Assembly: GCA_030679615.1 (NCBI GenBank)
Contig: JAUXSJ010000289.1
Coordinates: forward strand, 1-14,854
Length of the DNA: 14,854 bases
Reading direction: 5' to 3'
Source of the DNA: Parachlamydiaceae bacterium
GTDB taxonomy: Bacteria; Chlamydiota; Chlamydiia; Chlamydiales; Parachlamydiaceae
Below, piece by piece: positions 8,676-13,653 of this stretch. Every line of letters starts with the position of its first letter. Position 1 is the stretch's first letter. A program made the translations under genes and the position numbers. Under the pieces are notes generated by a model. That model did no database searches and was not told the DNA's origin. It saw only the letters and a list, made by a program, of their open reading frames with translations.

Positions 8676-8703
8676 TATATAGCATTCGCTATATCAAATG
8701 CAA
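8676..8703 (-). promoter_or_regulatory. Probable sigma-70-type promoter of the XRE-hsdM operon
   Basis: On the minus strand TTGCAT (8698-8703) and TATATA (8676-8681) are separated by 16 bp, giving a start near 8669 and a leader of about 37 bases before the XRE ATG. Four of six bases match the consensus at -35 and five of six at -10. It is the best placed candidate upstream of the operon. Confidence 0.5.
8677..8694. promoter_or_regulatory. Palindromic operator candidate within the XRE promoter
   Basis: ATATAGC-ATTC-GCTATAT is a perfect 7-bp inverted repeat with a 4-bp centre. It covers the -10 box and most of the spacer of the predicted promoter, where bound repressor would block polymerase. 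The length and symmetry suit a dimeric Cro/CI-like HTH protein, which is what the first gene encodes. Confidence 0.55.
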
Positions 8704-8756
8704 GAGGAGAAGTAAGTAAATTTAAGATTTGATTCTTTCAAATTCCTTTTCATAAC

Positions 8757-8824
8757 TAAGATAGTCGGTATAATGCTCTTGACTAATTATCACACCCACT
8801 TAAAATGAAACCCTTACTATCTTA
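8757..8824. repeat. 9-bp inverted repeat enclosing a plus-strand promoter-like sequence
   Basis: TAAGATAGT (8757-8765) and ACTATCTTA (8816-8824) are perfect inverted copies, 11 of 12 if extended outward, with 50 bp between. Inside, the plus strand reads TTGACT (8779-8784), 16 bp, TAAAAT (8801-8806), a good sigma-70 match, yet no plus-strand gene follows. It might make an antisense transcript into the gene ending at 8932, or be the end of a lost mobile element. The rest of the 300-bp gap between 8633 and 8931 holds the operon promoter and the orphan reading-frame tail. Confidence 0.35.
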
Positions 8825-8846
8825 ATTGGGGAGATACGACCCGTAT

Positions 8847-8978
8847 TTAACTTTTCAAAGAGGCATATCCTTTAAGAGCATCATCTGAAAATGCAGGAAC
8901 TTCGCCCTTGTGTCCCTTTTGTCCGTTCAAATCATCCTTTTTGTTTTGAAGGATGACGTCTACGTCGTATATCAAAAA
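8847..8978 (-). pseudogene. Possible gene remnant: orphan C-terminal reading frame
   Basis: In a frame different from the gene ending at 8932, the minus strand reads YDVDVILQNKKDDLNGQKGH and then KGEVPAFSDDALKGYASLKS before TAA at 8847. The mixed, protein-like composition differs from random frames of this A+T-rich region, but there is no start codon or ribosome-binding site. It may be the tail of a decayed gene onto which the 443-residue gene now runs. I do not recognise a family and the stretch is short, so it may be chance. Confidence 0.25.
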
Positions 8979-10263
8979 TTATTATACCAATAATTATAAA
9001 TACCAAACCAACTGGACTTATAGCAAAAAACAAAACAAATAAAAATATTAATCCTAATAAGTCTAGAAAATAATTAAAATATAAACTGAATTTTTGGACT
9101 TGTTTAGCGAATTTATCTATAGTAGTCGGAGGATTTGTATTTTCCTGAATTTTTTGAGCTTCAGGATAAGTTTCTTTTTTATAAACAACTCTCTCGTACA
9201 AACCAGAAGTTTTAGTATCGGAAATGTGATGATAATAAGTTATCATATTTTCATTTAATACAACGCTTTCCATACTTTCATAAAAGGGATTATTCCCAAC
9301 AAAATAATTTTGTTTTCTAAAAAGCAAACGTAATCTTATTCGATCCGCTGAAAATGGATGTTCTTTTAAATAAGGAATAAGTTTTTTATTGCTATTCAGG
9401 TCTTTGAGTAACTTTTCGGTTGCCAATAACACTAGTTCTCTCGCTTTCTGACAATCGACGGGATAACGATACATGCATTTAGTACGAATTTCTGAGATAT
9501 TGGAAGCAAAATTTCCAGCTACCATCCATCCAATAGACTCAAAGAGTAAGTTATGCTTCTCTTTCATCTCTTTTTTAAAAGAAGTTAGAATTTGATCTAA
9601 TTCATCTTCAAATATCGTTGGATTATGATTATATTTAATTGCCTTTACATTTGATATTTCGCTATTAAGCTTAATAGCATCTTCAAGAAGGTCTTCAAAA
9701 TCGGTTTTAATCTCTTTTTCTTTAGCTGAATAATCACTAAATGGATCAGTTGAAGTGTACTCAAGATATCGTTTTTTTTCTTTTTTTGAATAATAAATAG
9801 AGACAGCATCGATACTACCATCATAAAAACTCTCATTATTTAAATTTACAAAACGAATACGTATTCCTATTGATTCTGGGGTTAAAGATTGTTTATTAAG
9901 ATATAAAAATATTTTTGAACTTTTCTGAATTTCTTCAGTGAGTTTCATCAATATCGATAATACAAGAGCTCTAGCCTCTTCCATGGTTGCTCGATGGTAA
10001 GCATAAAATTCTATGTCGTTTCTAAAAAAATTATTAAAAAAACCTCCTTCAATCCGTTTTAAACCCAATTCACTTTCAATTTTCTTTCCAAAAGTACATT
10101 GAAATTCTTTCATATAGCTTTTATACTGCTTATCAGTAACTTCTTTGTTAACTATAATTTTTTTTTCTTCACACAAAAAAGTGCGTGAACACACTGTCGA
10201 CACAATAATAATTAGAATTATTGATCGAAAGCGTTTAGTGAAAAGTTGATTTATTGGATTCAT
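8932..10263 (-). CDS. Unrecognised exported/membrane protein with two related internal domains
   Basis: I do not recognise the family of this 443-residue protein. Residues 11-30 form a hydrophobic N-terminal segment after basic residues, a probable signal peptide or anchor. Two halves are related: about 47-195 and about 228-370 share the pattern EARALVLSILMKL... / KARELVLLATEKL..., then KIFLYL / KLIPYL, then IGIRIRF / IRLRLLF, then a run ending in Tyr-rich strands and KEKE / YKKE. This indicates an internal domain duplication. Residues 393-430 hold one long or two short membrane helices, ending in an Arg-rich tail (RRRRH). The bulk probably lies outside the cytoplasm, anchored at the C-terminus. 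Its ribosome-binding site is weak and its ATG overlaps the end of the dehydrogenase remnant (ATGA). Function is unknown. Confidence 0.8.
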   Translation of the reverse strand: MNPINQLFTKRFRSIILIIIVSTVCSRTFLCEEKKIIVNKEVTDKQYKSYMKEFQCTFGKKIESELGLKRIEGGFFNNFFRNDIEFYAYHRATMEEARALVLSILMKLTEEIQKSSKIFLYLNKQSLTPESIGIRIRFVNLNNESFYDGSIDAVSIYYSKKEKKRYLEYTSTDPFSDYSAKEKEIKTDFEDLLEDAIKLNSEISNVKAIKYNHNPTIFEDELDQILTSFKKEMKEKHNLLFESIGWMVAGNFASNISEIRTKCMYRYPVDCQKARELVLLATEKLLKDLNSNKKLIPYLKEHPFSADRIRLRLLFRKQNYFVGNNPFYESMESVVLNENMITYYHHISDTKTSGLYERVVYKKETYPEAQKIQENTNPPTTIDKFAKQVQKFSLYFNYFLDLLGLIFLFVLFFAISPVGLVFIIIGIIIFDIRRRRHPSKQKG

Positions 10264-10468
10264 CTATTATTTTCTACCTTAATTGAAAATACGGATAATT
10301 TTCTTTGAAATTGATTAGGTATCTGAGAGGCAGCTTGATCTAAGATCTCGGTTTTTACATTACTAGGAGCTATAGTTATTAAACGTACATTGTGATCGGC
10401 CACTTCTTCTCTAATGCTTTCTTTAAGTGAATGAACTGCAAATTAGTAGCACAATAAATTGCATGCAT
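10260..10468 (-). pseudogene. Short-chain dehydrogenase/reductase (SDR) remnant, frameshifted
   Basis: Minus-strand codons give MHAIYCAT, then after one missing base FAVHSLKESIREEVADHNVR and LITIAPSNVKTEILDQAASQ, ending at TGA 10260. This is the C-terminal part of an SDR fold: the catalytic YxxxK (YCATK), the following helix (FAVHSLKESIREE) and the strand-plus-turn IAPSNVKTEI. The shift falls in the YCATK motif itself: AATTT (10440-10444 complement) where AAATTT would restore Lys. The N-terminal Rossmann half with its glycine-rich motif is absent, and the sequence after QIPNQF no longer resembles the family. It is therefore a truncated, frameshifted relic, part of which is now read as the C-terminus of the GNAT-kinase gene. 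Confidence 0.75.
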
Positions 10469-11557
10469 TAGTTCAATGTTATATTCTTTATTCTCAAAAA
10501 GAGATAAAGCATTTAATACTTTTTTTTCTTGTTCATCCAAAGATAAATTCCCATTAATGATTAAATCTGAGGTTTTATCTTCAAGAGATAAGATGAAAAG
10601 AGGGTGGAATTTAAATAAATATTCTTTTAATTCTTGAATAACTTTTTGAGGGTCAAGATGCTTTTGATAGTCTCTGATTAAACGACGGGCTAAAGCAATA
10701 TCTGGGGCTGTATCTAAACAGATTAGAAAATCAATGTACTTTCCTGTGGCTTGGTGGCAATAACCTAAAGGAGCATCGAATAAAATATATTTGGTTGGAA
10801 TGAGCTTTTGCTTAGTAACTGGACAAATAATGGCTTCGCTTTTTTTAAGTTTTTGCAAAGTATCAACGAGATCAGGATAAATCCAATCATTATAATCCTT
10901 GCCTGAGTAAAACCACTCCACATAATCTTGTGGAGATTTAGAAATTTCATCGTAGTCATCCCAGAAAATTGTTGTTGCTTGTAGGGATTCAGAAAGTTTT
11001 TTAATTATATTATATTTTCCTGACCCTGAAATTCCACTAATCCCAATAATTAAAGGATATCTTCCTTTATTCTCTTTGGCATTACTGTTCTTTTTCTTTA
11101 ATATACCTTGAGTTTGCGTTTCCTCATTGAAGAATTTAACAAAAAACGTCTTTGTTAACTTTGGATGTTTTTTATTTTCTCTAACAAATTCAACTTTAAA
11201 TCCACATTTTTCATAAAACCCTGGAGCTTGAAAGGCATTCGTCACTAAATTAATGTTGTTAAATCCTCTTCCTTGAAAATGATTTTCGAGTTCTTGGAGT
11301 AATTTCTTTCCGTATCCTTTGCCACGATAAGGTGTATCAACCCAAATATCATCAACATAAATTTCAGCAAAGGCTGTAAATGCGTTCAACACTCCGAAAA
11401 CAATTTCCTTGTCATCTCTTAAAACGATCGAAAATTTTTTATAATTTACATCAATACCGTGAGCTCTTTCGTAGGCAACCATATCTTTGGTCATTTTGGC
11501 TTCTTCAGCATCAGAAATTTTATCTACAAATTCAATTTTATAATTCATAAGACTCAT
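10379..11557 (-). CDS. Fused GNAT N-acetyltransferase / uridine-kinase-like P-loop protein
   Basis: Residues 6-142 form a GNAT acetyltransferase: the acetyl-CoA motif YRGKGYGKKLL is at 77-87, followed by NLVTNAFQAPGFYEKCGF. After a charged linker (143-167), residues 168-355 resemble a uridine kinase/phosphoribulokinase-type P-loop kinase: GISGISGSGK at 172-181, FWDDYDE at 198-204, ILFDAP at 258-263, RRLIRD at 291-296 and DLIINGNLSLDE at 331-342. The P-loop Ser/Thr that should follow the Lys is Tyr182 (GSGKYN), so phosphoryl transfer is doubtful. From about residue 360 the frame reads through the SDR remnant and ends in its shifted frame (WPITMYV), so the natural C-terminus has probably been replaced. 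The ATG at 11557 has AAGGA seven bases upstream. Substrates are unknown; the gene follows a decayed copy of the ruvA 3' end. Confidence 0.85.
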   Translation of the reverse strand: MSLMNYKIEFVDKISDAEEAKMTKDMVAYERAHGIDVNYKKFSIVLRDDKEIVFGVLNAFTAFAEIYVDDIWVDTPYRGKGYGKKLLQELENHFQGRGFNNINLVTNAFQAPGFYEKCGFKVEFVRENKKHPKLTKTFFVKFFNEETQTQGILKKKNSNAKENKGRYPLIIGISGISGSGKYNIIKKLSESLQATTIFWDDYDEISKSPQDYVEWFYSGKDYNDWIYPDLVDTLQKLKKSEAIICPVTKQKLIPTKYILFDAPLGYCHQATGKYIDFLICLDTAPDIALARRLIRDYQKHLDPQKVIQELKEYLFKFHPLFILSLEDKTSDLIINGNLSLDEQEKKVLNALSLFENKEYNIELMHAIYCATNLQFIHLKKALEKKWPITMYV

Positions 11558-11695
11558 TTCTTTTCCTTTATAAAATTAAATATATCTTAGAGTCGATGTA
11601 ATCAACACAGCTAAATTATTTATCTCAGGGAGTTCTTTTATACACAGCTTAATAGCCTTTTAAGCTACATTCTGATGATATCCAAGATTAATTAA
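11555..11695 (-). pseudogene. Decayed duplicate of the ruvA 3' end (repeat copy A)
   Basis: This stretch repeats the last 40 or so codons of ruvA and the bases up to the next start codon. From ttaaa onward I count about 8 differences in about 118 bases against 12284-12403; the leader part up to the CAT also aligns with a 2-bp gap. Its translation matches RuvA (LINLGYHQNVA, KAIKLCIKELPEINNLAVLI, TSTLRYI) but has TAA where RuvA has Gln174, and nothing upstream encodes the rest of the protein. It is a non-functional copy. The remaining bases to 11759 are A+T-rich with no feature I can support. Confidence 0.85.
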
Positions 11696-11759
11696 TCTAA
11701 AGCACTCAATTTCATTTTTAAGAATAAAATATGTCATTATATTTGTTCATCACTTATCA

Positions 11760-12263
11760 CTACTCTTCACAGTCATACAAAAATGATTCTATAAGTTCTT
11801 TTGAAGGAAAATATAATTTTAACTCACTTGCGCTGTGGAATAAATTTTTTATAACAAATTGCAATTGATTAATTTTTAAATGCTTTTTACTATATTCAAA
11901 TCGCATAACAAATTCATCAAAATGTAAAGATTGGTTAAACACTTTCATGATATCATTATATTTTGAATCTGATTGAAATCGTTTTTGAGCAATTTTTTTT
12001 AAAAGATTTTCGGACAATGCTTCATCAAAATTAGGTAAATTTTTAATAAGTTTATATCTACTATAAGTAATTGCACGATTACTGTATTGTGAATCAATTA
12101 AATCTTCTAAAACATATTGATAGGGATTTTCACAAAAAGCTAGATCATTAAAAAGATCGATTATTTGATTATAGGAACTCGAAGGACTGTTTTCAGGGTG
12201 ACCTTCTAACATTATTGATTTTAAATTATTCAAATCTACTTTTGCATAATCATTCTCTAACAT
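11760..12263 (-). CDS. Hypothetical protein, 167 residues, no family recognised
   Basis: The ATG at 12263 has AAGGA six bases upstream, and the gene begins 20 bp after the ruvA stop, so it is probably cotranscribed with ruvA. The protein is acidic at both ends (starts MLENDYAKVD, ends FLYDCEE), rich in Asn, Lys, Phe and Tyr, and looks helical throughout; no signal peptide, membrane segment or catalytic motif is apparent. It lies between the two copies of the ruvA tail and so is likely a later insertion. An effector, immunity protein or phage-type accessory are all possible, but the sequence does not decide. Confidence 0.7.
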   Translation of the reverse strand: MLENDYAKVDLNNLKSIMLEGHPENSPSSSYNQIIDLFNDLAFCENPYQYVLEDLIDSQYSNRAITYSRYKLIKNLPNFDEALSENLLKKIAQKRFQSDSKYNDIMKVFNQSLHFDEFVMRFEYSKKHLKINQLQFVIKNLFHSASELKLYFPSKELIESFLYDCEE

Positions 12264-12403
12264 CTGTTTTCCTTTTTTTAAACTTAAATGTATCTTAGAG
12301 TCGATGTAATCAACACAGCTAAATTATTTATCTCAGGAATTTCTTTTAAGCACTGCTTAATAGCCTTTTGAGCTACATTCTGATGATAACCAAGATTAAT
12401 TAA
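12261..12403 (-). repeat. Direct repeat copy B: ruvA 3' end plus leader of the 167-codon gene
   Basis: The partner of the copy at 11555-11695, in the same orientation and about 706 bp away. It includes the true ruvA C-terminal codons and the shared leader (AAAGGAAAA before ATG). Similarity stops abruptly after attaattaa on one side and at the ATG on the other, so each copy is followed by a different gene. Recombination between copies would delete the 167-codon gene. Confidence 0.85.
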
Positions 12404-12889
12404 AGCCAATATTGCATCTTGAATAAGCAATGTTTTTGGATCTTTTTCAAATGAAATAGACAATTCATTCATTGTTTCAGAAACAAATTGTGAAAACTTG
12501 TCTTTTAACTCAACACACAACCGCTCTGCTGTTTTTTTGCCTACACCTGGGACTTTACATAGCGTCAAAAAATCCTGATTGGATATGGCCATTTGCAGAT
12601 CCTGCATGGATAAATGACCAATTAAACTTAATGCCAATTTAGGACCAATCCCTGTAATATTTAACATGATTTCAAAGATATCCCTTTCAGTATGACTTAA
12701 AAAACCATATAGGGCATGCGAAAATTCACGAACCACAAACGCAGTGTAAATAAGAGCCTGTTCGCCAATTTGTGGAAGCTCACCTAAAGCTCGACAAGGA
12801 ATAAAAATTTGATAGCCAATTCCATTGACCTCAAGAATGATAGAAGCAGGCTGTGTAGAAACTAATATGCCTTTCATGTAAGAAAACAT
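12284..12889 (-). CDS. ruvA: Holliday junction branch-migration protein RuvA
   Basis: RuvA binds four-way junctions as a tetramer and recruits the RuvB motor for branch migration during recombination repair. The 201-residue protein has the usual length and three domains: an N-terminal OB fold (1-62, beginning MFSYMKGILV, which matches the family start), two helix-hairpin-helix motifs (TGIGP at 79-83 and VPGVGKKTAERL at 113-124) and a C-terminal domain (about 155-201) that contacts RuvB. All look intact. AAAGGG precedes the ATG at a good distance. ruvC lies 239 bp upstream across the inverted-repeat element; ruvB is not in the window. A second, broken copy of its last codons lies downstream. 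Confidence 0.98.
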   Translation of the reverse strand: MFSYMKGILVSTQPASIILEVNGIGYQIFIPCRALGELPQIGEQALIYTAFVVREFSHALYGFLSHTERDIFEIMLNITGIGPKLALSLIGHLSMQDLQMAISNQDFLTLCKVPGVGKKTAERLCVELKDKFSQFVSETMNELSISFEKDPKTLLIQDAILALINLGYHQNVAQKAIKQCLKEIPEINNLAVLITSTLRYI

Positions 12890-12924
12890 GATTTTGCCCT
12901 TTTATTTAGATTAAATGTCATTAT

Positions 12925-13123
12925 CACCGTTTAGTTCATTAACGAATTTGTATATTTTTTATCACAAAGACACGAAGACGCAAAGACACAAAGAAAGGAC
13001 ATTTTTACATAAGAAAATTTTCTAACAATAGTGTCTATATGTATGATGCCCTCTCTTTGTGTCTTTGCGTCTTCGTGTCTTTGTGATAAAAAATATACAA
13101 ATTCGTTAATGAACTAAACGGTG
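12925..13123. mobile_element. MITE-like element: 70-bp perfect inverted repeats around a 59-bp centre
   Basis: The left arm (12925-12994) and right arm (13054-13123) are exact reverse complements over 70 bases, starting CACCGTTTAG and ending CTAAACGGTG. Each arm ends inward with four tandem octamers (CACAAAGA, CACGAAGA, CGCAAAGA, CACAAAGA on the left). The centre has no open frame, so it is non-autonomous. It lies 5 bp after the ruvC stop and 35 bp before the ruvA start. I see no convincing target duplication: ttat on the left, caaa on the right. In RNA it would form a very stable hairpin and could end or process the ruvC-ruvA transcript. Exact arm identity implies recent arrival or gene conversion. 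Confidence 0.8.
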
Positions 13124-13128
13124 CAAAA

Positions 13129-13653
13129 TTAAATTTCGTGCTTATCTTTTAAATGAGAGGCACAATGTGCATGACAAATGGCTAAAGCCAACGCATCGGC
13201 TGCATCCATCGGTGTTGGAAGATCTAAAAGCTTTAATAATTTTTGAACCATGCCCTGAACCTGAAACTTGCTTGCGCTTCCATTTCCAACAACTGATCTT
13301 TTCGCTTCTGTTGGACTGTATCCATAAATAGGCAATCCCCATTTTTTTGCAGCCATCATGACAATTCCTCGGGCCATCCCTAATTTTAACGCACTCTGAA
13401 CATTTTTTTGAATGTATTGCGTTTCCACTACAACTTCAGTCGGTTTATAGCGTTCGATTAATTCCTCTAATGCATTAAAAATAATTAAATAACGATTAGA
13501 TAATTTTTCACTCACAGGTGTCCTTATGCAGCCAAAATCAATAGGAATATATTGATTTCCTTGAATCAATATCAATCCATAACCTGTTATCTGAGTTCCT
13601 GGATCAATTCCTAATATGATTTCTTCTTTCAAACCCAATTGTTTATCTTTCAT
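13129..13653 (-). CDS. ruvC: Holliday junction resolvase RuvC
   Basis: RuvC is the dimeric endonuclease that cuts Holliday junctions symmetrically after RuvAB branch migration. The four acidic residues that bind metal are present: Asp17 in GIDPGT, Glu77 in VVVETQ, and Asp150 and Asp153 in MDAADALALA (numbering from ATG 13653). I prefer this start, giving 174 residues: an in-frame ATG 15 codons earlier would sit deep in the previous gene and also lacks a ribosome-binding site. The chosen start has no clear ribosome-binding site either, but overlaps the previous stop by 11 bp, suggesting translational coupling. The protein ends 5 bp before the inverted-repeat element. Confidence 0.96.
   Translation of the reverse strand: MKDKQLGLKEEIILGIDPGTQITGYGLILIQGNQYIPIDFGCIRTPVSEKLSNRYLIIFNALEELIERYKPTEVVVETQYIQKNVQSALKLGMARGIVMMAAKKWGLPIYGYSPTEAKRSVVGNGSASKFQVQGMVQKLLKLLDLPTPMDAADALALAICHAHCASHLKDKHEI

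Noticed and set aside
8932..8956. Inverted repeat TCATCCTT / AAGGATGA at the end of the 443-residue gene as a terminator
   Set aside because: It covers the last codons and is not followed by a T-run on either strand; stem is only 8 bp.
10164..10263. Lipobox in the 443-residue protein (Cys25 or Cys31)
   Set aside because: The residues before the Cys (STV-C, TFL-C) lack the small residue needed at -1, so a lipoprotein call is not supported.
11731..12924. ATGTCATTAT shared at 11731-11740 and 12915-12924
   Set aside because: A 10-bp match in A+T-rich DNA is expected by chance and flanks do not align.
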